DNA of 64,000 bases from Beta vulgaris subsp. vulgaris (lineage: Eukaryota > Streptophyta > Magnoliopsida > Caryophyllales > Amaranthaceae), in contig NC_079204.1 in the NCBI RefSeq assembly GCF_026745355.1, positions 49,232,785 through 49,296,784 of the forward strand. Reading direction: 5' to 3'. Below are positions 23,664 to 35,647 of this stretch, one piece after another; position 1 is the stretch's first letter; each line of letters begins with the position of its first letter. Under the pieces are notes generated by a model. It ran no database searches. It was not told the origin of the DNA and saw only the letters and a list, made by a program, of their open reading frames with translations. A program made the translations under genes and the position numbers.

Positions 23664-26472
23664 TCAAGATGAGAGTGAAGAAGCATTCTGAACTCCCATC
23701 TTGTGAAGTAAAGTCTGGTGTTGGGAAACAGGAAGATACTTAGTGAAGATGTCTGCAAGCTGATGGCTTGAAGGAACATAAGTGGGGAAAATCACACCTT
23801 CAAGTGCTTTATCTCTTATGAAATGACAGTCAATGTCAACAGATTTGGTTCTCTCATGATGAATCGGATTTGCTGCAATGGCTAGAGCAGCCTGATTGTC
23901 ACAACAGATAGGAATGTTGCTTGATTGTTGAATGACAAGATCCTTTAGCAACTGTCTTAGTCACATAACCTAACAGATATTGAGAGCCATGCATGGACCT
24001 ATATTGCTTCTAGCTACAACAGATTACCTTTTGGCTTTCCAGGATATAGGAGAGCTTTCTAACAACAGACAGAAGCCTAAAGTGAACCTTCTCGTGATAG
24101 GGCATCCAGCCCAGTCACTGTCATAGAAGGCTATAAGCTTGTCCTTAGATTGACTGGCAAGAAGAATAACTTGGTGCTTGGATCCAGCAAGATACCTTAG
24201 GACCCTGATAGCTGCCTAGTAGTGCGCAGAGGTGGGCATGTGCATGACTTGACTGAGGACATGAATAGTGTAACCTATGAGCTTTTGATATGGCTCAGGG
24301 TTGTTCATGGGCTCACCTATGTCTAGGGTGAGCTTAAGGTGTGAGTCCATAGGTAGCTTGAGTTAGGGGTGTGCAAAAATATCCGATCCCAAAATCCGCC
24401 GATCCGATCCCAAATTTCGGATATCCGATCCGATTTCAAGATTTCGAATATTTTGGATCGGGTATCCGGAAAAAATTTCGGGTTTTCGGATCGGATACGG
24501 ATCGGGATTTTTCAAAAATGTCAACGAACCCAATTCGAAAATCCGGTGACCCGATCCGAAAAGTTCGGATATCCGGATATTTTGGATCGGATTCGGATCG
24601 CAATTCCTCCGATCCGAAATTTCCGGATATCCGAATTTTCGGATCGAATCCGATCCGGTATCCGACATTGAACACCCCTAGCTTGAGTGGCCTACAGTTC
24701 ATAAGCTTGTAATCTTGCAATAGATCGATCTTGTATGTATTTTCTTTGAGAGAGAAACATGCGTTGGTTGCTTTTGTCAACCTCCATCCCAAGAAAATAC
24801 CTCAGTTCACCCATGTCCTTCATATGAAACAACTTAGACATGAATTCTTTGACTTCTTGGATATCTTGAAGATCATTGCCAGCTAGGGGCAGGTCATCAA
24901 CATAGATTAAGATGGAAACAAGCCTTCTTTGTGTGACTTTTGTGAAGAGATAGTATTCATATTTAGATTGTTGAAAGCCATGCTCTTTAAGGGCTGAACA
25001 TAGCTTGGAGAACTATTGTCTGGGTGCCTGTTTAATACCATACAAGGATTTTGTTAGTTTGCAAACCTTGGTGGTCTTAGAAGGCTTAAGAAGAGGCTCC
25101 CCCTCAGACACAACATGAACTTTGTCTCCCTGTTTACTGTATTCTAGAGGCAACTTCATCTAGACATTTCTTGAAGTTCTCTATGCAAAAAAGCATTTTT
25201 TACATCCATTTAATGTACATGCCATTCACACACATAAACAACAGCTAATAATGACCTAATAATGGCTATTTTGCCACAGGAGCAAAAGTTTTCTCATAGT
25301 CCTGGCCATACTTTTTCCTATTTTCAAGAACAATCAGTCTGGATTGTATCTGTCAATGCTGCCATCAGGGTAGTATTTGATTCTTTGAAGCCATTTGCAT
25401 CCAATTGGTTTTTTGGCAAGTGGCAAGTCAATAAATTTTCATGTGTCGTTCAATTCCAAGGCAGTCGATTCTTCATTCATAGCCTTTAATTACCCACTCT
25501 TTCTTAGCAACACTTCTCTAAAGCTTTTAAGTTCAGTGTGTTGAAGTGTTTGGTTCATGAAGTAAGAGCAAGTAGGAGTAACTTTATTGTGGTGATGGTT
25601 TGGAGGGTAAGCTAGGTTGCTAAGGTAGTAATCATTATTCAGCCAAGTAGGACATTGGTGGGTTCTTTCAGATCTTCTCACAAGTGGGGCGGGTTCAGGT
25701 TGATTTTGATCTAGGATTGGTGTTGTCTGCGTTTATGTTGTTGTGTCAGGTATAGTTTCATCAGTGACAACATGAGCAACTTCTTCCACCACATGGTGAT
25801 CATCATCATAACATAAGTCGGATATTATGAAGTTAGGATCATGTAAGTTTTGAGATTCTTTAAAAGAGTTTTTATGAAATAGTCTATAAGGGTAAATTAT
25901 TTCATAGAATTTCACATTTCTTGAAATAAATAGCTTGTTTGTTGTCAAATCTAAGAGCTCATAACCTTTTTTAGTTTGAGGGTAACCTAGAAAGACATAG
26001 GGCATGCCTCTAGGGTTCAATTTGTCACACTCATTGCTAACATTAATGGCCATAACAAAGCAACCAAGCATTTCATATGACAATAGTCAGGTAGAATTTT
26101 GTGAAGTACCTCATAAGGAGTTTTGCTATTAAGAAGTGGAGTAGGAAGCCTGTTTATAATGTAAGTTGTAACCTGGACACAGTCACCCCGGTATTGAGGA
26201 GGCAATCCTGCTTGAAATCTGAGTACTCTTGCCATTTCAAGTAGGTTCCTATGCTTTCTCTTCGCTTTGCCATTTTACTGAGGAGTGTTGACACATGATG
26301 TCTGATGGATGATGCCAAGATCGTCATAAAATGGTCTGTAATACTGATCATCAAACTCATTTTCATTGTCAAACCCGATTACTTTAACTTGTTTGTCAAA
26401 TTGAGTCTTTGCCATACTGATGAATCCCTTGATGCCACTAAGGAAATCTGATTTTTCTTTCAGCAATTGCAC
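23664..26472 (-). pseudogene. Copia RNase H, reverse transcriptase and integrase remnants
   Basis: On the minus strand, the piece 23664-23951 is an uninterrupted RNase H end (CDNQAALAIAANPIHHERTK, then HFIRDKALEG, SSHQLADIFTK). Positions 24000-25300 carry RT in broken frames, interrupted by a hAT MITE at 24364-24680. Positions 25733-26472 encode the integrase core and C-terminal part (VKVIGFDNENEFDD, FQAGLPPQYRGDCV, INRLPTPLLNSKTPYEVL, PRGMPYVFLGYPQTKKGYELLD). The order of domains, protease-integrase-RT-RNase H, is that of Ty1/copia. Multiple stops and frameshifts are present. Confidence 0.82.
24364..24680. mobile_element. hAT-type MITE (317 bp) rich in CGGATCGGAT
   Basis: The ends are TAGGGGTGTGCAAAAATATC and, inverted, TAGGGGTGTTCAATGTCGGA. 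A perfect 8-bp duplication GCTTGAGT flanks it (24356-24363 and 24681-24688), which is the size used by hAT elements. The interior is filled with inverted GGATATCCGA/GATCCGAT words, giving open but meaningless frames on both strands. Confidence 0.92.
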
Positions 26473-26542
26473 CCAAGTAACTCTAGTATGGTCATCTACT
26501 AGAGTGAGAAAGTACGTATGATTGCCTTAGGTAGGGACTATA

Positions 26543-28303
26543 TGTAATACTCCGTATTTTTAGTAAGTTATTATTTATATTTTTATAAAAGTTTTAGTTT
26601 TTGAAAAAGGTTTTATTTACTAAAAAAGGCTTATTATTTATTAGAAAGGCTTTTATAAGAAAGGTTTTGGGTATTTAAAACGAATTTTGGCCCAAATGAA
26701 TTTTGGGCCTAACTTTCCTAAGTTTTATATTCAAGTAGTTTGTTCAAAATAAATCATTTCAAAAAGGTTTGCAAAAAAAAAGAAAAAGATTTAAAGAAAA
26801 AGGATTTAAAAAAAAAAAAAGAAAAAGAAATTCCGCGGCAACTCACGCCACGAGTGAGTTGGAATGTATTTTTTTAACAAACTTTTGTAACTTTTTCTTT
26901 TAACTTATCTTTTAGTTATTTTACCTTCTATAACTATGTATTATGGGATAATTTATATCTTTTCCTAATCTTAGTTGGATAAGCGTAAATATTAGTTATA
27001 TCTTAACTAGATTAGTTTATCTTTTTACCTAAATCTATCTTTTAGTTTCCTAATCCTATTCCAATTCTACCTATCCAACTAGTATAAATAGGGGTCTCTA
27101 CCCATCATAATTTTCACACCAAATTTGAGAAATAAATCTCTTTTCTGAAGTTTAAACTCTCTCTCCCTTTTAGCCTACATTTTCTCTTCTCCCTAGTAGT
27201 TATTATTATTCAAGGTGGTGTATTTGTAGATCTTTAATAATTGTTTGCAAGTGTGGTATCATGTTTTGATTGAAATATATGTTTTTATGAGTTTTATTAT
27301 GAACTACATTTGTTTATATGAGCATATTTGAATGTTTATAAATTTTATTTATGAACTTTGAATTATGTCTTTCGTTTAATATATTTATAAAGTTTGAATT
27401 TTGAATTTATATTCAAATATTTTAGAAGGAGTTTGATCTTTTGATATATGTTTAAATATTTAAAAAGGAGTGTTTTTGAACTATTACTATTTTTCAAAGG
27501 TTAACCCTTGAGCAAGTTATTTTATTTATGCCTTTATATGGCTAAATTTTAAGAATTATTATTCTTTTTAAAGGAGGATTATTTCAGAAGGATTTTTATT
27601 AGTTATATAATCTTTTATGATCACAATTATAAAGAGGCCACGGCTTGTTATTTATTAGCAAGAACGGTAGCTATTATATTTTTTACCCATGTACTTTTTG
27701 TATAAGTCATGTGGACAAGGTAGTAACCCCTCGTAATAGACTCAGTAAGGAATACTAAACTTGGGGGTGTGCACACTTTAGGCAAGGTACCTAGGCAAGG
27801 AAAAAGGATTTTTATCAAGGTTATATACTTTATATTATATAAGTATTATCAAGTATCCAGAAAGGTTTTTTGAAATTAAATATTTCAAAAGTTTAATTAA
27901 ATAAGGTGTTTAATATTCCACATATACATGTACTCAGTATTTTTACTGACACGCTTTTGTTTTGTTTTGTTTTATGGCTTTGTCCCTGTGATGACCCTTT
28001 TGGTGAGCAGATTTTACAGGTTGATTGATGCATACTTCATATTTGGGAGCTAGTGAGGAATCATAATTAGGCAAGGAGTTGTTATTTTATTTTCTTTATT
28101 TCCATTGTTATATAGTTGTACAATAAAGTTTATATTAATAAGAGAAGTTAGTTCAGTTATTTCCGCTGCATTAGTTTAAAGTTCAGTTAGTAGTTAGTAT
28201 TAAAGCCTTTAACGTTATCACGTGGCGGTAATACTCTCAAGTTTCTCAAGGAGTTTTATATTAAAATAAGTTTTCCAAAAGAGAGAAATTTGGGGGTGTT
28301 ACA
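26543..28303 (+). repeat. 5' LTR of the Tekay-like element
   Basis: 1761 bp, TGTAATACTCCG to GGTGTTACA. CTAGTATAAATAGGGG (about 27079-27094) is a plausible TATA region. Confidence 0.9.
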
Positions 28304-31164
28304 AAGTGGTATCAGTTTTCCAGGTGCTTTTTTAAAATAAAATAAACAGTCAATGAGAGTATGGGTAGATCTAGAAAGGGCATATAAGCTAGAGTTTCGC
28401 ATTCTATTTGCATTATATTTTCAAGTATAAATATTTTCTGATTTATATTTTGAAGAACGGAATAAGTATGGGGATTTATTTTTCTGAGGAAAGTTCTGGC
28501 TAAGGAAAGACTTGGTACTTAAGTTGGCCGTTTGTGCCACACCTCTCTTTCCTGGGAACTCACTCGATTAATTATTCATACACTAAGCCTATACTCAAAT
28601 AAACAACTCTTTTGGTCATATACATATATACGTATTTTTCAAGAATATCAAACAAATTTTTTTATATAGGAATTTCAAATATTTTTCGATTCATTTGAAA
28701 TTATAGTTCAAATGTTATTTTTATTTTGACTATTATTTCAACATGCAATCCGTATTTATCTTATAAATCTATATATATTTATTTGAATTATAAAGCTGCA
28801 ACTTTTTTATAAAGTATTGATTTCTTTTATAAGAATTGTTTAGTGCTCATTGTTCCATTTGTAATATGATTATTTGTAATATATTCTAAGGAAGTTTGAC
28901 TTATTGTCAAGTTAATATGAAAAATCTTCGTATTTTTCATAAGCAAAAGAAAGAGTTTATATTGTTTATTATAAGAATCGAGTTATTATTTTTGTCTTTC
29001 ATGACATGTTATTAAGAAGCTACTTGCAAGTTGTGATATTACTATCTCTTACGACATATTTTTTTTTTTAACATGTATATTTAATATAAGATGAACTTGG
29101 TTATTTAATGTCTTATATGGCATGTATGCATGTGATCAAATTCATGCAAAGTGATTTATATATACATTGTGTAAAGCATCAATATGTTTATTTTGTTGAT
29201 TTATAAGTGTTAGGAGAACCTATGAGTTCAGAATAAGCCAAGTTGACTATTTGAGATCTATTAAAGGTGAAGACTATTCTGGTTATTCCTTTAAAGGAAA
29301 GAAGTTTAGTAGTTATTTGTTTTAGTAGGAGTGAAGAAGGCAATACATTATATTATGTGCTAAGAATTGTGAAATTAGTTATTTGAAGTTTTATGTAGTT
29401 GGATGATCTTTAATGTTTAGTGACCATGAGTAAGGAAGAGAAATTTCATAATTTGTGGAAACAAGTAGGAGGTCAATGGTTTATACCAGCTTGGAGGAAT
29501 TATTAAGATTTGGATAAGTTATATATTTTGTTTATGGATTTAGTCAACCCGTCTTAGCAATGATATAGTGATAACCTTTGAAAGGTGACAAAAGAAGGAA
29601 TATTATGAGGACCTTACATGTATACGAGGTACCATATTTGAAGTTGGATTTAATTAAGGAATTTTCCCCTATGCTGAACCGCAAAGGAGTTATCGTTGTT
29701 ATAGTTAAGCAAAGAAAGTTCGAAGTAAGACCATATTTAAAACTTTAGCAGGTTCCTTTAGATCATTTTTGTTTTCAAAGGTGAAGTAAGATACTAGAAT
29801 TCTCTAAATGTATTCAAAGTTTTGATTTTGGGAGATTATTGAATGTCAAGAGGAGTATTATTTTTGGGAGTAGTCTTAAACTTTTGCTTGAATGATAGCA
29901 TATAATTGTTGTTTTGGCAATATGAAAGATAGAGCGAGTGATTATGAGGATTAGGTATACAATAAGTGACTCTAGTAATAGAAGAAATATATTCTTTTAG
30001 GAGACATCTGGAGCTTAATAAAAGAGAAAAGGGAAGAAACTAGTCAATCAAGGTAATGATTTTGGAAAAGAATAGTTATATTTTATGGATTTAAGCATTG
30101 AGTTTTATATGTGAGGAGTTAATTTTATTGAATTGAAGATTGTATGAGGAAAATATTGTTTATTACTATCTCAAGTTACAGTTGAGTACTGTTTATTTTT
30201 GAGAGAATATTAATGTGGTACTTTAGGAAAAATTTGAAGATGAATTTCAAATAGTTTTAGTTTTGAGGACCTAAGTAAGGAAGTTTATTTTTCTTCAAGT
30301 ATATGTTGTGTTAGTATATATACTAACAAGTTTTGCTTGTGAATAATGATGAATTGATTTGATTTCGATTTGTAATAAAGTAGGATCAAGGGTATATTTT
30401 TTTTTTTTATGATATTCACTGTGAGACCTTCATGAGTTATGTGAAGCTGATTAAATTTTGAGGAGAAAGCAAACGTATTTTACAAACAAAAGGAAAAAGT
30501 TGTTTGAATATTGTATTTTCGAGTAAAGCTTACGAAAGGTTTTATAAAGTTCTTTTATTCTCACTATACTATAGTATTTTGATAATATATTAGTTTTTCT
30601 CAAATAGTGTTCCTACAAAACTTGTCTTTAGTATCAGGTATGTAATTCTTATTATTTCAAGAATTTGAAAAATTTTCCTACTCAAGTTTTAGAAAATTTT
30701 TAGTTTGTCAAACTTACCCTTTTGTACTTATTCAAATACTTCTTTATTATGTTATGTTATTATTGAAGGCATTATTTATATTATTAATACCTTGAATAGA
30801 GGTTATTCTTTTTTAAAGTTAAAAGTTATTTTTGAAAGTGTTATTTCTCTCTAGTGTTTTATTATTACATTTCCAGCAAAGATTCTTATATTGTTGTATT
30901 ACAAAGAGATTTAATAATTTTAAGTCAAGTTTTAAGCCTTAGCGAGTTACGGGGGCGTAACTCCTTTTAAGGGGTAGAATGCGATAGAGTTTCGCGCTTT
31001 TAACTTAAAACGCTATTTTTGACCTAATTTTGACTTATTTTATGAGTTATTAAGTGAGCCAACTTACTTTAATAGAAATTTTTGGTATTTATGTTAATTA
31101 TTTGCTTTATTTCTTACTTGCTTGCTTCAAGTTTCGAGGACGAAACTTCTTTTAAGGGGGTTGT
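28304..31164 (+). other. Non-coding interior of the Tekay-like element
   Basis: The interior is AT-rich (2861 bp) and without frames above about 60 codons. It starts with a tRNA-Met-like primer site and ends with the chromovirus-like GAGGACGAAACTTC and purine tract. It may be a heavily decayed gag-pol or a replaced interior. Confidence 0.7.
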
Positions 31165-32905
31165 TGTAATACTCCGTATTTTTAGTAAGTTATTATTTAT
31201 ATTTTTATAAAAGTTTTAGTTTTTGAAAAAGGTTTTATTTACTAAAAAGGCTTATTATTTATTAGAAAGGCTTTTATAAGAAAGGTTTTGGGTATTTAAA
31301 ACAATTTTAGCCCAAATGAATTTTGGGCCTAACTTTCCTAAGTTTTATATTCAAGTAGTTTGTTCAAAATAAATCATTTCAAAAAGGTTTGCAAAAAAAA
31401 AAAGAAAAAAGATTTAAAAGAAAAGATAAAAAAAAAAAAAAAGAAATTCCGCGGCAACTTCACGCACGAGTGAGTTGAATGTAGTTTTAACAAACTTTTG
31501 TAACTTTTTCTTTTAACTTATCTTTTAGTTATTTTACCTTATATAACTATGTATTATGGGATAATTTATATCTTTTCCTAATCTTAGTTGGATAAGCGTA
31601 AATATTAGCTATATCTTAACTAGATTAGTTTATCTTTTTCCTAAATCTATCTTCTAGTTTCCTAATCCTATTCCGATTCTACCTATCCAACTAGTATAAA
31701 TAGGGGTCTCCACCCATCATATTTTTCACACCAAATTTGAGAAATAAATCTCTTTTCTAAGTTTAAACTCTCTCTCCTCTTAACCTACCTTTTCTCTTCT
31801 CCCTAGTAGTTATTATTATTCAAGGTGCGTGTATTTGTAGATCTTTAATAATTGTTTGCAAGTGTAGTATCATATTTTGATTGAAATACATGTTTTTATG
31901 AGTTTTATTATGAACTGCATTTGTTTATATGAGATTTTGAATGTTTATAAATTTTATTTATGAACTTTGAATTATGTCTTTCGTTTAATATATTTATAAA
32001 GTTTGATCTTTGAATTTATATTCAAATATTTTAGAAGGAGTTTGATCTTTTGATTCATGTTTAAATATTTAAAAAGGAGTGTTTTTGAACTATTATTATT
32101 TTTCAAAGGTTAACCCTTGAGCAAGTTATTTTATTTATGCCTTTATATGGCTAGTTTTAAGAATTATTATTCTTTTTAAAGGAGGATTATTTCAGAAGGA
32201 TTTTTATTAGTTATATGATCTTTTATGATCACAATTATAAAGAGGCCACGGCTTGTTATTTATTAGCAAGAACGGTAGCTATTATATTATTTACCCATGT
32301 ACTTTTTGTATAAGTCATGTGGACAAGGTAGTTCCCCTCGTAATAGACTCAGTAAGGAATACTAAACTTGGGGGTGTGCACACTTTAGGCAAGGTACCTA
32401 GGCAAGGAAAAAGGATTTTTATCAAGGTTATATACTTTATATTATATAAGTATTATCAAGTATCCAGAAAGGTTTTTTGAAATTAAATATTTCAAAAGTT
32501 TAATTAAATAAAGTGTTTAATATTCCACATATACATGTACTCAGTATTTTTACTGACACGCTTTTGTTTTGTTTTGTTTTATGGCTTTGTCCCTGTGATG
32601 ACCCTTTTGGTGAGCAGATTTTACAGGTTGATTGATGCATACTTCATATTGGGGAGCTAGTGAGGAATCATAATTAGTCAAGGAGTTGTTATTTTATTTT
32701 CTTATTTCCATTGTTATATAGTTGTACAATAAAGTTTATATTAATAAAGAGAAGTTAGTTATTTCCGACTGCATTAGTTTAAGTTCAGTTAGTAGTTAGT
32801 ATTAAAGCCTTTAACGTTATCACGTGGCGGTAATACTCTCAAGTTTCTCAAGGAGTTTTATACTAAAATAAGTTTTCCAAAAGAGAGAAATTTGGGGGTG
32901 TTACA
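31165..32905 (+). repeat. 3' LTR of the Tekay-like element
   Basis: 1741 bp, same ends as the 5' LTR, with small indels and substitutions. The open frame at 32253-32480 is not a gene; it is in repeat sequence that also occurs in the other LTR. Confidence 0.9.
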
Positions 32906-34139
32906 CTATATATGGTCCCCAGATGTCAGTATGAATCATCTCAAAGGGTTGATTTGCTCTTGAGTTGCTCAACTTGTAAGGAAGTTTAGTAAGCTTTGCA
33001 ATGGGACATGTGATGCACATGTCCCTGTCATCTTTGTCAAAACCATCCAGATTAGCTATCTTGCTAATTCTGTCCAAGGGATTATGTCCCAGTGTTCTAT
33101 GCCATAGGGTTGTTTTTCCCACTTTCTGAGTCTTGCTGATGGTTGCTGGCATATTAAGCTAGACTTGTGCACTCAGGGCTTTACTAGGGCACCTTTTTTT
33201 TCAGATTCAGGCTACTCACATCACCATTCTTCACAATCTAATCAGATTCTGAACAGATTCATTCACCAAATAGTAGAAGTCATCCATGGGCTTGCATAGA
33301 CCCCTCACCACTCCATTCTTGCTCTCTTGAATTATGCAGTACCCTGAATGAATAGTCACAGTATAGTTACCATCTTGAGTGAGTTTTGGAACCAACAGAA
33401 GTTTGTGTTTGAAAGCAGGCACATGTAGAACTTTGCTCAAAGTGATTCCATTTTCTAGTTTAACTATCCCAAAATGAGCAATAGCGGATGTTTCACCTAT
33501 TGAAAGTCTTATCCTTGGCTGATTCTTGGCAACAGTTGTCTCACTCAGGAATTTTTCATTTCCTATCATGTGATTTGAAGCACCTGAGTCAATTATCCAG
33601 GCATCTTCAACCATCTCAACTTGAAAGCAGCAGGCCATGCCACAATAAATCAAGTTCATATCTTCATCATGCTCATCACCATTTCCACTCTTAGTTGGTG
33701 GAGGAAGCAGCTTCATAAGTTGTACATGGTAACATTGTTGTTGTTGTTGTTGTTGTTGCTTCCATAGTTGTTGCTTGACTCACCTTTGTTTCTTGCATAT
33801 CCTGCAAATGGTCTACCACCACCTCTACCAAATCTACCACCTTGGCTCCATCTCCCTACTCTACCTCCTCTAAAACTATCTCCGCCTCTTCCTTTTCCTT
33901 TAGAATCACTCAGATTCCTAGGATGATTTCTTGGATAGCAAATAATGGTCTAACATTTTTTCCTTTACACGACCTGTTTTGCCACATGCAATGCAAATAG
34001 GAGCATCATTACTTTTGCTAAACATAGCAAGAGTCTGAGGTTCTTCTTTTACATTTTTGAGTACCTCCTTATGCATCTCCTCTTGATGCAGCATGCTACA
34101 GGTTATTTCAACACTTGGTAAACTCACTATCCTTAGCAT
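32906..34139 (-). pseudogene. Copia pre-integrase, protease and gag zinc-knuckle remnants
   Basis: On the minus strand, 33918-34139 has an incomplete CCHC knuckle (CIACGKTGRVKEKMLDH). Positions 33231-33716 encode the aspartic protease with its catalytic DSGAS (WIIDSGASNHMIGNEKFLS). Positions 32901-33152 encode the GAG pre-integrase domain (LWHRTLGHNPLDRI, CITCPIAKLTKLPY, then FEMIHTDIWGPY, where the integrase catalytic core begins). The Tekay-like element interrupts the frame just after WGPY, and the integrase core resumes beyond it at 26472. A run of TTG (33729-33762) encodes a glutamine stretch between gag and protease on the coding strand. Confidence 0.85.
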
Positions 34140-34269
34140 CTGGCTTCTTTGAAGATTGTAACACTCATATATACCATTTAAGAATTAAAATAGCATGTTC
34201 TCATCTTCTTGTTTCCTCAAAGCATCCACGTATGCTTTAATCTCTTCATTGAGGCTGGTTATAGGAGGA

Positions 34270-34560
34270 ATGGAGTTCAGGGAATCAAGTTCTTCCCATA
34301 TTCCTCGCATCTCAGTGTAGGCTGGTTATAGGATGAATGCAATCATAATTCACAATGTGAACATGGTATCAGAGCACAAGTTCGGTTAGGAAATGAAAAA
34401 TTCCTGTTACATTGTGAATTCCCTGAACTCCATTCAAAATGGAAGATGGGAAGTATTTCTCTCTGAGATGCGAGGAATATGGGAAGAACTTGATTCCCTG
34501 AACTCAAACTTTCTGTAGAACTTGTGCTCTGATACCATGTTCACATTGTGAATTATGATT
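34270..34560. repeat. Inverted duplication in the copia leader
   Basis: GAGTTCAGGGAATCAAGTTC followed by TTCCCATATTCCTCGCATCTC (about 34271-34312) reappears inverted at about 34462-34504. The piece ATTCACAATGTGAACATGGT followed by ATCAGAGCACAAGTTC (about 34351-34383) is an inverted second copy of the LTR end, primer site and leader that stand at about 34518-34553. The segment can therefore fold on itself and carries two primer-binding sites in opposite directions. Confidence 0.75.
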
Positions 34561-34834
34561 GCATTCATCTTCATTCTCACTTTTCTTTCATTGATTTCTC
34601 AAACAGCTGTTACAAGTATTTCTCTCTTACCCTCTATTACAGAATATGCCTCTCTATATATAATAGGGAGCAACTAACCTAGGAAGATATGCACCCACTC
34701 CTAGGCTGACAGCTAGCAGGACAATAAGATAAAAGACACTACATGATACAAAGAGCCTTAATTCTCAAATAAAGCAGTTGGACTAACATTTTGGCTGAGC
34801 TTAAATAGTGGGCTTAGACTTAGTATCCTTAATA
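34538..34834 (-). repeat. 5' LTR of the nested copia element
   Basis: The + strand runs TGTTCACATTGTGAATTATG to CCTTAATA. It is followed on the + strand by TTGAC (target duplication), the displaced last base of the outer LTR, and TATGT. Confidence 0.85.
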
Positions 34835-34845
34835 TTGACATATGT

Positions 34846-35640
34846 TAATATCAATTATCAACTCGGATCTAATTGAGTTTTTTTTTATTTCACGTCTCAT
34901 TCATATCAACATGCAACAAAGATAATTTCATCTTTTCAATCCTACCTGATATTATCTCAAAAATTAATTTTAGGCAAACACCAAATTGAGAATATCTTTT
35001 ACACTATGTTATAGAAAATCGTACAAGCCTACAAGTAATCAAAGATGGAGAATAATTTGTGATTGTGAATTCTTATCATATTTGTTATTTTGTGGTTGAA
35101 ATTTGAGACTTGTGAAGAGGTCCGTCCATTGATATTAAAACGGCAAGTACTATAAAAATTGAAATTTTCAAATTCTTACAAAAAAAATACAGTGATTTCC
35201 CAGTTCACACATGCAAAAATGGGCCTACAACATCCATACATACAAACACTAGCTGTAATGGGCCTTAACTGCCGACATCACCTTTAATTTGTGAACGTTA
35301 CATTTCTAACCCTACATTTTCTACGTGTCACTTTTTGATTCCTCACCCTCTGTAAATTAGCTGTCTCTACACGTGCTTTTCAAAACCTAACTTAAAATCA
35401 TCACCACATAGCCGTTTGTCCTCACCAAAAAATATCGCATTTCTCATTGTAAAGTCCTTCTCAACGCTTTCGTGGCACAAATTTACCTGCCGTTAATATG
35501 GGCCCCACGTAAACCTCTTTAAATACACCCGCATAATCCCACTCAGCAACAGAGAGATTTCAGATTTCCATACTACTATTACTCAAATCTTCATACATTT
35601 GATTATTACTTTACTAGTGTTTAATTAAAGCTATTCACAT
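34846..35640 (+). promoter_or_regulatory. Upstream region of the Met-rich AG-peptide-like gene
   Basis: No gene is seen. Possible elements are ACGTG-core words (TACGTGTCAC near 35322, ACACGTGCTT near 35371, CCACGTAAAC near 35504) and TTTAAATACACC (about 35519-35530) as a TATA-like box some 120 bases before the start codon. ACGTG cores are known bZIP targets; their use here is inferred. Confidence 0.35.
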
Positions 35641-35647
35641 CGAAAAA

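Larger units (their letters stand above)
26543..32905 (+). mobile_element. Non-autonomous Ty3/gypsy element (LARD-like, Tekay-related)
   Basis: Long LTRs lie at 26543-28303 and 31165-32905 (TGTAATACTCCGTATTTTTA to GGGGGTGTTACA), with a perfect target duplication CTATA at 26538-26542 and 32906-32910. After the first LTR comes AAGTGGTATCAG, which resembles the initiator-Met tRNA primer site. Before the second LTR stands the polypurine run AAGGGGG preceded by TTTCGAGGACGAAACTTC, the motif typical of the 3' end of Tekay/Del chromovirus pol. The 2.9-kb interior has no protein domain that I can recognise and no long frame, so the element needs a helper. The two LTRs differ at only scattered positions, so insertion is relatively recent and later than the copia element it interrupts. 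Confidence 0.9.
23372..34834 (-). mobile_element. Ty1/copia retrotransposon, itself carrying two insertions
   Basis: LTRs of 285-297 bp lie at 23372-23656 and 34538-34834 (TGTTCACATTGTGAATTATR to CCTTAATA). On the minus strand the 5' LTR ends GAACA and is followed by the perfect primer-binding site TGGTATCAGAGC (34537 down). The polypurine tract TGAGGGGGAG precedes the 3' LTR. Flanks TTAAC/TTGAC are a 5-bp duplication with one change. The polyprotein is split: RNase H, RT and integrase lie at 23664-26472, and pre-integrase, protease and gag at 32906-34139. Insertions are a hAT MITE (24364-24680) and a Tekay-like element (26543-32905). Most of gag is missing and the leader is rearranged (34270-34560). 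Stops in RT show it is dead. Confidence 0.85.
21174..34840 (-). mobile_element. Gag-only copia-like LTR element (host of the nested stack)
   Basis: On the minus strand, the 5' LTR is 34840/23371-22748, the internal region is 22747-21516 and the 3' LTR is 21515-21174. The primer-binding site GTGGTGTCCGAGC follows the 5' LTR (a variant of the usual TGGTATCAGAGC), and a polypurine stretch GATCAAGGGAGAA precedes the 3' LTR. The flanks are GATGT (21169-21173) and TATGT (34841-34845), a target duplication with one mismatch. The large span arises because another copia element (23372-34834) sits between LTR base TTAAC and the last A of the LTR at 34840. The 1.2-kb interior encodes gag remnants only and no protease, integrase or RT, so the family is non-autonomous. 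Confidence 0.8.

Noticed and set aside
24363..24792. Four overlapping frames of 100-118 codons
   Set aside because: Produced by the inverted short words of the hAT MITE with TAGGGGTGT ends.
32253..32480. 75-codon frame
   Set aside because: It lies within the Tekay-like LTR; the matching part of the other LTR lacks a conserved frame.
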